From the NCBI GenBank assembly GCA_963837775.1, contig CAWIOX010000029.1, forward strand, positions 1 through 64,000: DNA of 64,000 bases, in the 5' to 3' direction. Shown one piece after another: positions 26,367 through 35,146 of this stretch. The stretch is from CAWIOX01 sp963837775 (lineage in GTDB: Bacteria; Pseudomonadota; Gammaproteobacteria; Burkholderiales; Burkholderiaceae_D). A program made the position numbers and the translations under genes. Below the pieces are notes generated by a model. It had not been told where the DNA came from, did no database searches, and saw nothing but the letters and a program-made list of their open reading frames with translations. Each line of letters starts with the position of its first letter. The first letter of the stretch is position 1.

Positions 26367-27122
26367 ATGAATACGACAAACCCAGCCAGCAGCACCTCAC
26401 TCCCCCATGCGGCAAGAATCCTGGTGGTGGATGACGATATCCGCCTGCGCGATCTGTTGCGGCGCTACCTGAGCGAACAGGGCTTCAATGTGGTCACCGC
26501 AGAACACGGCCAGGCGATGAACAAGCTCTGGCTGCGCGAGCGCTACGATCTGCTGGTGCTGGATTTGATGCTGCCGGGCGAAGACGGGTTGTCGATCTGC
26601 CGCCGCTTGCGCGGTGCCGGCGACCTCACCCCGATCATCATGCTCACCGCCAAGGGCGAGGACGTCGATCGCATCATCGGACTGGAAATGGGCGCCGACG
26701 ATTATCTGGCCAAGCCATTCAATCCACGGGAACTGGTGGCGCGCATCAATGCAGTGCTGCGCCGCAAAGGGCCGGACGAAATTCCCGGCGCCCCGTCCGA
26801 GACGCCGCAAAGCTTTGCATTCGGCAACTTTGTGCTCGACCTTGCCACCCGCACCCTGAAAAAAGATGGCGAGCCGGTCGCACTGACCACCGGCGAATTT
26901 TCCGTGCTGAAGGTGTTCGCGCGCCATGCCCGCCAGCCGCTGTCGCGTGAAAAACTGATGGAACTGGCGCGCGGGCGCGAATATGAAGTATTCGACCGCA
27001 GCCTGGACGTGCAGATTTCACGCCTGCGCAAACTGATCGAGCCCGACCCTTCCAATCCCTTGTACATCCAGACCGTATGGGGCCTGGGTTACGTCTTCAT
27101 TCCCGAAGGGCAACCTCGATAA
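26367..27122 (+). CDS. ompR: OmpR-type response regulator
   Basis: This is a 251-residue protein. The receiver domain (about 16-130) has VVDDD near residue 20, phospho-acceptor Asp66 in LLVLDLMLPGEDG, the Thr of MLTAKGED and the Lys of LAKPFNPRE. The winged-helix domain (about 150-245) carries LSREKLMELARGREYEVFDR, SLDVQISRLRKLIE and the end YIQTVWGLGYVFIP, which match enterobacterial OmpR very closely. Partner kinase EnvZ-like follows 119 bp downstream; a dispersed repeat lies in that gap in reverse orientation. Confidence 0.93.
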   Translation: MNTTNPASSTSLPHAARILVVDDDIRLRDLLRRYLSEQGFNVVTAEHGQAMNKLWLRERYDLLVLDLMLPGEDGLSICRRLRGAGDLTPIIMLTAKGEDVDRIIGLEMGADDYLAKPFNPRELVARINAVLRRKGPDEIPGAPSETPQSFAFGNFVLDLATRTLKKDGEPVALTTGEFSVLKVFARHARQPLSREKLMELARGREYEVFDRSLDVQISRLRKLIEPDPSNPLYIQTVWGLGYVFIPEGQPR

Positions 27123-27206
27123 TCCAGGGGGTATGCATCAAAATCGATATGCCGCCGCAATAAGTGCGGACGCAACAAATAATACCCCCCAAGGTATATT
27201 GGAGCG
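27123..27206 (-). repeat. Dispersed intergenic repeat, copy 3 (divergent)
   Basis: On the minus strand it reads CAATATACC-TTGG-GGGGTATTATTTG, then ACTTATTGCGGCGGC in place of the core box, and GATGCATACCCCCTGG. It lies inside the ompR-envZ gap, so it would be transcribed antisense if the two genes share a transcript. Confidence 0.6.
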
Positions 27207-27241
27207 GATGGTACTGCGCAGCCCCTATTTGAGAACACAGA

Positions 27242-28624
27242 ATGCCCCCCAAGCTTCATGTCGAGGATACATTGCACGCACGCCCTGACCGCTTCGCATG
27301 GTTGAAGAGCGGTCTGTTCTGGCGCACCTTCATCCTGCTGGCCATCCTGCTGACCAGCAGCATGGCAATCTGGGTGGCCAGCATCAACTGGATCGAACGC
27401 ACACCGCGTGCGCAGCAAATGGCTGCACAGGTGGCCTCCGTGGTCACCATCACCCGTGCCGCACTGACGCACTCTGCGCCAGATCTGCGGCGTGAACTGC
27501 TGTTTGACCTCGCCAGCAACGAAGGCATCCGCGTCTATCCGCTGGAAGAAACCGATCGCACCGAGGCCTTGCCCGATAGCGCTATCACGCCGGAACTTCA
27601 GGCCACGGTGCGCGGCATACTGGGCAATGACACCCGCTTCGCCGCCAGCGTGAATGATGTCGCCGGCTTCTGGGTCAGCTTCAAGATTGATGACGATGAA
27701 TATTGGCTGATGCTGGAGCGCGAGCGCATCGAGCGCGTCACCGGCGCCCAGTGGCTGGGCTGGACCGCAATCACCCTGCTGCTATCCCTGCTTGGGGCGG
27801 TATTTATCTCACGGCTGATCAACCAGCCGCTGGCGCAACTGGCCACTGCGGCCCGCCTCATCGCCAGAGGCAAGCCGCCGCCGCACTTGGCTGAAAATGG
27901 CCCGGCCGAAGTCAGGGAAGCCAACCATAGCTTTAATCAGATGGTGGACGACCTGAAACGGGTGGAGTCCGACCGCGCCGAAATTCTGGCCGGCATTTCG
28001 CACGACCTGCGCACCCCGATCACCCGGATGCAACTGGAGATCGAGATGGCGCCGCTGTCGGATGATGCCAGGCTGGGCATGCAGTCCGACATCGCCCAGA
28101 TGGATGCCATCATCGGCCAATTTCTCGATTACGCACGGCCAAGCGATGCCGCCAATTTCACCCCGGTCGACTTGACAGAACTGCTGAGCGAGACTGCCAG
28201 CGAAGCAGCACGACTGCCGGACGTACGGATCAGCAGCGCCATAAGTGATCAATTGCGCGCCATGGGCAATCCAACCGATCTCAGGCGGGTACTCAACAAC
28301 CTGATTGAAAATGCACGGCGTTATGGCAAAACTGCGGGGGCGGATGTTGCAGAAATCGAGATCAATGGAATGACTGAAGGCAATCAGATCATCATCCAGG
28401 TCTGCGATCATGGTGCCGGCGTGCCGGAGTCGGAAATCGAGCGCTTGCTACGCCCGTTCACACGACTCGACACCGCGCGCGGTCAAGCCAATGGCGCGGG
28501 TTTGGGATTGGCCATCGTTGAACGGGTGATCAAACGTCACGGAGGGCAACTCAATATCAGCAATCAGATCAGCGGTGGTCTTGCCGTCAAAATCAGCTTG
28601 CCACGCATGAGTGCGAAGCAATAA
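27242..28624 (+). CDS. envZ: EnvZ-type sensor histidine kinase
   Basis: This is a 460-residue protein with membrane helices at about 28-48 and 171-190, a periplasmic sensor of about 120 residues, HAMP (about 191-243), HisKA with phospho-acceptor His254 in GISHDLRTPITRMQLE, and an HATPase domain (NLIENARRYG, HGAGVPESEIE, GAGLGLAIVERV). The HAMP/HisKA junction FNQMVDDLKRVESDRAEILA is EnvZ-like. It phosphorylates the adjacent OmpR-type regulator, classically in response to osmolarity or acidity; the local stimulus is unknown. Confidence 0.93.
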   Translation: MPPKLHVEDTLHARPDRFAWLKSGLFWRTFILLAILLTSSMAIWVASINWIERTPRAQQMAAQVASVVTITRAALTHSAPDLRRELLFDLASNEGIRVYPLEETDRTEALPDSAITPELQATVRGILGNDTRFAASVNDVAGFWVSFKIDDDEYWLMLERERIERVTGAQWLGWTAITLLLSLLGAVFISRLINQPLAQLATAARLIARGKPPPHLAENGPAEVREANHSFNQMVDDLKRVESDRAEILAGISHDLRTPITRMQLEIEMAPLSDDARLGMQSDIAQMDAIIGQFLDYARPSDAANFTPVDLTELLSETASEAARLPDVRISSAISDQLRAMGNPTDLRRVLNNLIENARRYGKTAGADVAEIEINGMTEGNQIIIQVCDHGAGVPESEIERLLRPFTRLDTARGQANGAGLGLAIVERVIKRHGGQLNISNQISGGLAVKISLPRMSAKQ

Positions 28625-28650
28625 ATATAAGCAGTAGGCCACAACGCCGT

Positions 28651-29559
28651 TTAATCGGCTTCCGCCAAGGTCTGATGCACATATGCCGACAAAATCATGC
28701 GCTCATCGACCGGCACCTCAAGAAATTCAAAGCCATGATTGTATGCATCGCCGCTCTCCGCCAGCGTCACCGAGCGCAATACAACCTTCAAGGTCAGAAA
28801 TGCAGTATGTTCGGCAACATGCAATTTGAATACGATTTGCCCTGTTTCACCCTTCACGCCGAAAGGTTGCCTGGCGACACCGGAACCACCTCCCACGCTC
28901 AGATCAATCAGCGTAGTGGCGATAGTCCTGACGGGCTGCCCCAATGCAACAGAGGCAATAATCTTCACCGTCGCCCTGGCGCCCTTGCGGATGGCGGTTG
29001 CCCTGACTTGCTGCGGATATGAAATATGCAGATAAGGATACGGGGCATGCACCGACTTCACCGCTGCAGCGGTGAATGCATAGGCTTTCTTGCCGGAAAA
29101 AGAACGAACCACGAAAGTCTGCCCATCGCGTATGAAACCGAACTTGCCATCCAAAATCGGCGCCGTCACTATGACCGTTTTATTTTTAACAAAACCAATC
29201 AGGCGCACCGTATAACGGAGCGTTGGATTGTCATGCGGCTGCAGAGAAAGTGACTCGCCGACTCGCCAGCGTATATCTTCCATGCTGACAAGCGTCTCTT
29301 TTGCTGGCTCCGTCTCCGGCGCAGAACTGCCAGCCGCGTCGGCCTTGCGGCTGTCCCAGCGGGCATCCCTGAAAAAACCGTTTTTCGAGAGCCCATCAAG
29401 TTGATTCTGGCTTTCAATGACGAATCCCGACTTTAACAACAGATTGCCATCAACGTCATAAACAGACCACAACAACGGCTTCCCCACCGAGATTTCTGCC
29501 GAACGAACAGAAATTCTGGATGTTGCATCATTCATGAGTGATCCTTGTAAAGTTGCCAT
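28651..29559 (-). CDS. PilZ-domain protein (YcgR-like)
   Basis: This is a 302-residue protein. The N-terminal half (about 95-185) resembles the YcgR flagellar-brake domain (VGESLSLQPHDNPTLRYTVR, FVVRSFSGKKAYAFTAAAVK). The C-terminal PilZ part has RKGARATVKI (RxxxR) and DLSVGGGSG (D-x-S-x-x-G), the c-di-GMP-binding residues. It probably senses c-di-GMP made by enzymes like the cyclase at 18827-20404. The first 30-90 residues (LLWSVYDVDGNLLLKSGFVI) form an extra small domain seen in some Burkholderiales PilZ proteins. Confidence 0.8.
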   Translation of the reverse strand: MATLQGSLMNDATSRISVRSAEISVGKPLLWSVYDVDGNLLLKSGFVIESQNQLDGLSKNGFFRDARWDSRKADAAGSSAPETEPAKETLVSMEDIRWRVGESLSLQPHDNPTLRYTVRLIGFVKNKTVIVTAPILDGKFGFIRDGQTFVVRSFSGKKAYAFTAAAVKSVHAPYPYLHISYPQQVRATAIRKGARATVKIIASVALGQPVRTIATTLIDLSVGGGSGVARQPFGVKGETGQIVFKLHVAEHTAFLTLKVVLRSVTLAESGDAYNHGFEFLEVPVDERMILSAYVHQTLAEAD

Positions 29560-29582
29560 AAAACAACTGCAAATCTATCATA

Positions 29583-31598
29583 CTATTTTGCCAATGCCTG
29601 CGGTGCTGCCTCTGAAGTAAAAAAATTTATTGCCTCAGACAACTCCCGGGTTCTTTTGAAGGGCGGCAGGCTCTGCCAGATCCGCTTGCCATAGGGTTTT
29701 GCGATCAGTCTCGGGTCACAGATCATCAGCACACCGCGATCGGTTTCATCACGAATCAGTCGCCCCGCCCCCTGTTTCAGGGTGATGATTGCCTCCGGCA
29801 ACTGATGGTGGACGAATCCGTTCAAGCCCTTTTTCTCCATGACCTCGATGCGCGCGGCAAGCACCGGGTCGTCCGGCGGAGAAAAAGGCAGTTTATCGAT
29901 GATCACCAGCGACAGGGCATCTCCACGCACATCGACCCCCTCCCAGAAACTCTGGCTGCCAATCAGTACCGCATTGCCTGCAGCGCGGAAGCGATCCAGT
30001 AACTCATTGCGCCCAGCCTCGCCTTGCACCATGAGCGGAAAGGGTAATTGACGTTTTTCGAACTCTTCGCGCAGCCGTTCAGCAGCACGATTGACCGCCC
30101 GCAAGGTCGTGCACAACAGGAAGGTGCGGCCAGCGGCAGCCTCGATCAGCGGTAGCGCGGCGTCGATGACGGCGTCCGTGTAAGCCTGTGAGTTGGGCTG
30201 CGGCATGCCGGTCGGCACATATAACAACCCCTGTTGCGCATAATCAAACGGACTCGACCAGGTTCTCGCCGGTTCATCCAACAAACCCATTTGCGCGGTG
30301 AAATGACTGAAATCGTTTTTAACGGCCAGCGTGGCAGAGGTAAAAATCCAGGCCCGGGGCACCCCTTCACGCTGCTTGTTGAAAATGGGCGCGATCGAGA
30401 GTGGCGTTCGATGCAACTGCAAGGACGAGGAATATGCCTCGATCCACAGCACGCTATCACCGGCCTCTTTTTCCGCTGCCTTGCCGTCGCCCTCGGCATT
30501 CCACTGATCCAGTTGCTGACCCAGCGCTATTGCACGCACCCGACATTGTTCGATGGTCTCGGCACGTTCGGCCTGGCTCTCCAGCGGAATCAGCATTTCA
30601 CGAAAAGTTTCCCGCAAAGTCTCCAGTGCAGGAAAAAACACACTGGAAGGAGCAATCTGATTGACTGACAAACGCACAAAATCCTGCGGAAAGGCCAACC
30701 GCAAATCGCGCGCCGCCCGCTCGACCGGGGCGACCACTTTGGCCCACTCAGCGCCGTCGCGCGCATGCGACAGCCCTTCCGCCAACACGTCGCGGCACAG
30801 TTCCAAAACCTGAGAAGTGGAGATGGTATCGCCGAAAAACAGCGTCGCCGTATCCGGCAACTGATGCGCTTCGTCGAAAATGATGGTATTGGCTGACGGC
30901 AGCAATTCAGCCACGCCAGTATCCTTCAAAGCGACATCGGCAAAGAAAAGATGATGATTGACCACCACGACATCTGCCTGCTGCGCCTCTTTGCGCGCCT
31001 TCATCACGAAGCAGTCCTGATAATACTGGCACTCGGCGCCAAGGCAGGTATCACGGGTCGACGTCACGAGATTCCAGATCAGCGCGGTCTCCGGCACTTG
31101 CGACAGTTCTGCCTTATCACCTGAACTCGTGGTCTTCATGAAACGGGAAATCGCACGCAGATGACCAACATCGTCACGCGATGTCAGTCGGCCGTTCTCC
31201 AGAGTCCGCTCCAGATGAAAATGACAGACATAATTAGCACGCCCCTTCAATAGGGCAACCGATACCGGAACATTCAGTGCCTTGCGCACAGTAGGGATAT
31301 CGCGCAGAAAAAGTTGATCCTGCAGATTCTTGGTACCGGTCGAGACGATAACTTTCCCACCCCACAACAGAGCAGGCACAAGGTAAGCAAAAGTTTTCCC
31401 TGTTCCGGTACCAGCCTCTGCAATCAAGGTTGTTTGTCCTGCAATCGCCTGCGCAATGGCCTTGGCCATCTCGGTTTGCGATTGACGCGGGCGATAGGCA
31501 CCCACTTCAGAGCCTAATGGGCCAGCCGTACCAAAATACTGATCAAGAGCGGCGCCATGCAAATCGGGCGCATCCAATGCAGGAGTGTCTTCAGTCAA
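29583..31598 (-). CDS. yoaA: DinG/YoaA-type Fe-S DNA helicase
   Basis: This is a 671-residue XPD-like superfamily 2 helicase. Walker A AGTGTGKT is at 62-69, and the DEAH box is at 242-245 (IIFDEAHQLPDTA). Four cysteines for a 4Fe-4S cluster are at 125, 185, 190 and 196 (VCHFHLE; CLGAECQYYQDC). The C-terminal helicase motifs (GSQSFWEGVDVRGDALSLVI, LKQGAGRLIRDETDRG) are complete. It unwinds DNA 5' to 3' and helps repair stalled forks. Length and motif order fit YoaA better than DinG. Confidence 0.92.
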   Translation of the reverse strand: MTEDTPALDAPDLHGAALDQYFGTAGPLGSEVGAYRPRQSQTEMAKAIAQAIAGQTTLIAEAGTGTGKTFAYLVPALLWGGKVIVSTGTKNLQDQLFLRDIPTVRKALNVPVSVALLKGRANYVCHFHLERTLENGRLTSRDDVGHLRAISRFMKTTSSGDKAELSQVPETALIWNLVTSTRDTCLGAECQYYQDCFVMKARKEAQQADVVVVNHHLFFADVALKDTGVAELLPSANTIIFDEAHQLPDTATLFFGDTISTSQVLELCRDVLAEGLSHARDGAEWAKVVAPVERAARDLRLAFPQDFVRLSVNQIAPSSVFFPALETLRETFREMLIPLESQAERAETIEQCRVRAIALGQQLDQWNAEGDGKAAEKEAGDSVLWIEAYSSSLQLHRTPLSIAPIFNKQREGVPRAWIFTSATLAVKNDFSHFTAQMGLLDEPARTWSSPFDYAQQGLLYVPTGMPQPNSQAYTDAVIDAALPLIEAAAGRTFLLCTTLRAVNRAAERLREEFEKRQLPFPLMVQGEAGRNELLDRFRAAGNAVLIGSQSFWEGVDVRGDALSLVIIDKLPFSPPDDPVLAARIEVMEKKGLNGFVHHQLPEAIITLKQGAGRLIRDETDRGVLMICDPRLIAKPYGKRIWQSLPPFKRTRELSEAINFFTSEAAPQALAK

Positions 31599-31645
31599 AA
31601 TAATTCACAGTGATGGAGAATATGGCAGCCCATCCCTTATGCCGT

Positions 31646-31852
31646 TCAGGCCAGAACATCAGGAACGAGTTGCATTTTCAATAAAGTAATATGATCCTTG
31701 AGCTGCAATTTGCGTTTTTTCAATCGGCGCAGTTGCAGCTCATCTTGCCGTCCGGTGAAAATAATGGCGTCTATTATCGTATTCAGGTCGCTATGTTCGA
31801 CTTCCAATTCGATAATACGCCGCTGTATGTCTTCGGGTTGGAGTATGGTCAT
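31646..31852 (-). CDS. YdcH-family (DUF465) small protein
   Basis: This is a 68-residue helical protein. LEVEHSDLNTIIDAI and LRRLKKRKLQLKDHITLLKM form the coiled-coil-like hairpin typical of DUF465, whose members have unknown function. It sits between the helicase (same strand) and the PP2C gene (divergent). Confidence 0.85.
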   Translation of the reverse strand: MTILQPEDIQRRIIELEVEHSDLNTIIDAIIFTGRQDELQLRRLKKRKLQLKDHITLLKMQLVPDVLA

Positions 31853-31960
31853 GTGATTGCGCCCAGAGAAAAATTCACAAATACATCAAAAAATCATTTG
31901 TACGTGTACTATTTACAGTCAAGCAGTACCCGCGACAGACAGTTTAATCTACCCAGACGT

Positions 31961-32764
31961 ATGAGCCAATATAAGATAGAAGCAGGCACCGGCCAGCACA
32001 TCGGCAATCGCAAGGAACAACAAGACCGCGCCGCATTATTTTCTGCACCAAAGGCACCGGGTTACATGATGGCAGTTGTGGCAGACGGAATGGGCGGACT
32101 GACGGGGGGCGCTCTTGCAGCAGAACAAGTCATCAGATCAGCCAAACAGGCATTCCATGAGTTTTCTCCGCAAACAGATCAAGTCGAATCAATGCTGCAA
32201 AGGATTATCCACGAGGCACACAGCATCATCAAACTCAGCAGCTTCTCTTCAGAAAAAGAACCGCACAGCACATTGGTCATTCTTGTACTGACGCCGGAGC
32301 GCTGTGCCATCTGGGCGCATGTAGGTGACTCCAGGCTATATCGCTTTTCCGGCCCGAATTTCGCTGACTGCACCATTGACCACTCGTATGTTGAGAGGCT
32401 GGTGAGTGAAGGCAAGTTGAGCAGGGAGGAAGCAAAAAATCACCATCTGTCAAATATCCTGGTCAATGTGCTCGGCTCACATGTCAATGAGCCATATGTG
32501 ACCCTCGGACGCCATGATGGACTTGAGCCAGGCGACTCATTTCTGGTTTGCTCTGATGGGCTATGGCATTATTTCAGCAATGCTGAGCTAGGCGCCGCGA
32601 TTGCAATGAATTCACCTCGCCAGGCATCAGAAATGCTGATTAATAAAGCGCGGGAGCGTGCCTATGGCGCCGGCGACAATTGCACTCTGGCAATCGTCAA
32701 ACTGGTTGCACCACCGGAAGCCCCAAAAAACTACCAGGTAGAAAAAATGCGCCGTGCAGTGTAA
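31961..32764 (+). CDS. PP2C-family protein phosphatase
   Basis: This is a 267-residue protein from MSQYKIEAGTGQHIGNRKEQ at 31961. Metal and phosphate residues of bacterial PP2C (Stp) are all present: EQQDRAAL, VVADGMGGLTGG, WAHVGDSRLYRF, FLVCSDGLWHYF and AGDNCTLAIVKL. It removes phosphate from Ser/Thr and needs Mn or Mg. No partner kinase is next to it. Upstream in-frame sequence back to 31691 lies over the antisense YdcH gene and is not part of the protein. Confidence 0.92.
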   Translation: MSQYKIEAGTGQHIGNRKEQQDRAALFSAPKAPGYMMAVVADGMGGLTGGALAAEQVIRSAKQAFHEFSPQTDQVESMLQRIIHEAHSIIKLSSFSSEKEPHSTLVILVLTPERCAIWAHVGDSRLYRFSGPNFADCTIDHSYVERLVSEGKLSREEAKNHHLSNILVNVLGSHVNEPYVTLGRHDGLEPGDSFLVCSDGLWHYFSNAELGAAIAMNSPRQASEMLINKARERAYGAGDNCTLAIVKLVAPPEAPKNYQVEKMRRAV

Positions 32765-32822
32765 TCACTGCCGCACATGAAAATACAGTCATCATTCAGA
32801 CAAAGCCGGAAGCAAATCATGA

Positions 32823-33644
32823 TTATTCAGAAGACCCCGCTGAAGCTGCAGATGACCGCTGCGCGTCCTCCCTGGCACCAACTGCCAATTCCCGAACCTG
32901 GATGATGCGCGCACGCTCTTTTTCCATTCTGTTGGCAGCAACTTCGTACTGACGCTTTTTCGCATCCTTGGACTTTTGCACAAAGGTGGCCTCATTGGCT
33001 GCACGTTTTGGCGCATTGGCGGCCTCTGCCGCCTGCAAACGTCGCAAGTTTTGCGCATGTTCTTCTACCCGCACATCAGGCTCAGTCATATTGCCGGCAT
33101 CCTGCAGAGCTTGCGTCTTCTGCGCAGAGTCAGAGATCTTTCGAGCTTTTTCTGCCTCCTTTAATTGCTGGTCTTTTGCACGCAGCGGTGCTTCCGCTGC
33201 CAACACTGCACGCTTCTCCTCCAATGCCTTATCCCTATCCAGCACGCGCATGCGTCGATTGAAGGTGTTCGCTTCATCTTCCACTGGGCGCACCCTGGCC
33301 AGCGCTTCACGGCGATGCTCTTGCGCACTATCAAGACAGGAAGATGCAAAAAAAGTCGGATAACATGCCTGCTCTTCCAGTATGAACTGCGACTCTATCT
33401 GCTCGCGCACCGTCAATGCCTCAGACAACGCCAAGCTGGCTGCTGTTGCAGTAAGTATGCTGCCAGCAGGATAACGCGCCATAAAATCGGCAGAAAGCGC
33501 TCCGCCTGCGCCTGCATATTGAGCAAAAGAAGACTGTGCCATAAACAACAGCGCAACTGCCATCGCACTATTCCACAGCGAAAAGGTACGGCTATTACTC
33601 AGCAAAGGTAAGAATTTTCGCAAACTAATCAATGACGGACTCAT
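32823..33644 (-). CDS. Exported coiled-coil protein of unknown function
   Basis: This is about 273 residues from the ATG at 33644. An N-terminal signal segment (TFSLWNSAMAVALLFMAQSS then FAQ) is followed by a region with two cysteines (ACYPTFFASSCLDSAQEHRR) and a long Ala/Lys/Glu-rich helical part (KAREKS-like, LRAKDQQLKEAEKARKI) likely to form coiled coils. It is probably periplasmic. Family unknown. It begins 29 bp after zapE on the same strand. Confidence 0.75.
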   Translation of the reverse strand: MSPSLISLRKFLPLLSNSRTFSLWNSAMAVALLFMAQSSFAQYAGAGGALSADFMARYPAGSILTATAASLALSEALTVREQIESQFILEEQACYPTFFASSCLDSAQEHRREALARVRPVEDEANTFNRRMRVLDRDKALEEKRAVLAAEAPLRAKDQQLKEAEKARKISDSAQKTQALQDAGNMTEPDVRVEEHAQNLRRLQAAEAANAPKRAANEATFVQKSKDAKKRQYEVAANRMEKERARIIQVRELAVGAREDAQRSSAASAGSSE

Positions 33645-33672
33645 GAGAACAATTCCATTTCTAGCACAAGCA

Positions 33673-34770
33673 TCATGCAAGGTCAGCCAAGGCACTGCGC
33701 CGTTCGGATTGCATGTATTCACGCGACTGCATTTCAACAATGCGCGATACTGTACGATGAAATTCGTTGGCCAATGTGCCTTGCGTATAAAGCGCCTCAG
33801 GTTCGACCTCCGCCGACATGATCAATTTCACTTTATTATCGTAAAACACATCGATCAACCAGGTGAAGCGTCGCGCCTCGGATGACATTGATGCCGACAA
33901 ACACGGGATGCCAGACAAGATGACGGTATGAAAGCGACTGGCAATTTCGAGATAATCGTTTTGCGAACGCGGACCGCCACACAAAGTGGCAAAATCGAAC
34001 CAGACTACACCGCCCGCCCGGCGTAAAGCCTTGATTTCACGTGCTTCTATATGAATATGCGTATCTTCATCTGCCGTTTCAGCAACGCCGGCAAACGCGT
34101 GGCGCAAAGCCCGGTCGGCCTCTGCTCCCAGAGGCGTGTGATAAGACTCGACTTGCTCCAGCGCACGCTTGCGGTAATCCAGTCCTGCATCGACATTCAT
34201 TACATCCAGCCTGGACTTCAGCAACGCAATAGTCGGTAGCATCCGGTCCCGGTGCAAGCCGTCAGGATACAAGGTATCAGGCGCATAGTTCGATGTCATG
34301 ACGAATGTCACCCCATTCTCGAACAAGGCAGTCAATAAATTATAAAGAATCATTGCATCCGCAATATCGGACACATGAAACTCGTCAAAACATATAAGAC
34401 GGTATTTCTTTGCGATGCGACGCGCCACTTCATCAAGCGGATCAGCAACCCCTTTCAGCTCGTCCAATTGCCGGTGCACACTGCGCATAAATTCGTGGAA
34501 ATGCAAGCGGGTTTTACGGACGACAGGAACAACCAGATAAAAGCTGTCCATCAGAAAAGACTTTCCTCGCCCAACACCACCCCACATGTATAACCCACGT
34601 GGCACATCAGGCCGATTGATCAGTCGCTTGAACTTGCTGGACCGTTGCGATTTAAATAAGACCCACTCATCGTAAGCCCGTTGCAGGCGGTCAACTGCAC
34701 AACGTTGCGCATCATCGGCCTTGAAGCCGCGCGTCAACAACGCATGCTCGTAATACTCTTGGACATTCAT
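33673..34770 (-). CDS. zapE: Cell division ATPase ZapE (AFG1 family)
   Basis: This is a 365-residue AAA+ protein. Walker A GGVGRGKS is at 64-71 and Walker B (LICFDEFHVSDIADAM) near 126-141; arginine-finger region TSNYAPDTLYPDGLHRDRML. The family signature YMWGGVGRGKSFLMDSFY is plain. In E. coli ZapE acts at the Z-ring under stress; in Burkholderiales it regularly stands beside odhL/lpdA as here. It lies at the end of the TCA cluster, about 370 bp after lpdA. Confidence 0.93.
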   Translation of the reverse strand: MNVQEYYEHALLTRGFKADDAQRCAVDRLQRAYDEWVLFKSQRSSKFKRLINRPDVPRGLYMWGGVGRGKSFLMDSFYLVVPVVRKTRLHFHEFMRSVHRQLDELKGVADPLDEVARRIAKKYRLICFDEFHVSDIADAMILYNLLTALFENGVTFVMTSNYAPDTLYPDGLHRDRMLPTIALLKSRLDVMNVDAGLDYRKRALEQVESYHTPLGAEADRALRHAFAGVAETADEDTHIHIEAREIKALRRAGGVVWFDFATLCGGPRSQNDYLEIASRFHTVILSGIPCLSASMSSEARRFTWLIDVFYDNKVKLIMSAEVEPEALYTQGTLANEFHRTVSRIVEMQSREYMQSERRSALADLA

Positions 34771-35146
34771 TCAGATTCGATTCACTGCTGCAGCAGAACA
34801 ACTATCACCTCACCACGTAGCCATTTGCAGCTCTGACCATCGCAGCATTCCAGCATGAGGCAAGAAAGGTTATTTATAAAGAACCATATCAACTGAGGCA
34901 TGTGCCGAATGAAGAAGGACCATCCAGACAGTTTGAAAGCTTAGCCCGACAGAAAAATCAACATTCGACCCAAAACTGACAGGGCACCGAACAGCAGATA
35001 ATTCATCGCACAAAGATTCTTTGCGCATTATCTAAGTTCAGTGCCAATTCCCATCAGGTCAGCTTATTTACTTGATACTGCCTGCCGCAGCACAAGCAAC
35101 TTGCACAAACAACTGCGGCAGAATCAAGCGATACATCACCGCGCCA
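34771..35146. other. Gap between zapE and lpdA
   Basis: About 376 bp hold the zapE promoter side and a terminator-like stem for lpdA at 35082-35121. No gene is seen. Confidence 0.45.
35082..35121 (-). terminator. Stem-loop after lpdA
   Basis: CTGCCGCAG and CTGCGGCAG pair perfectly over 9 bp with a 22-base loop; outer TTGAT/ATCAA adds pairing. It follows the lpdA stop at 35147. No T-run, so termination is only probable. Confidence 0.45.
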
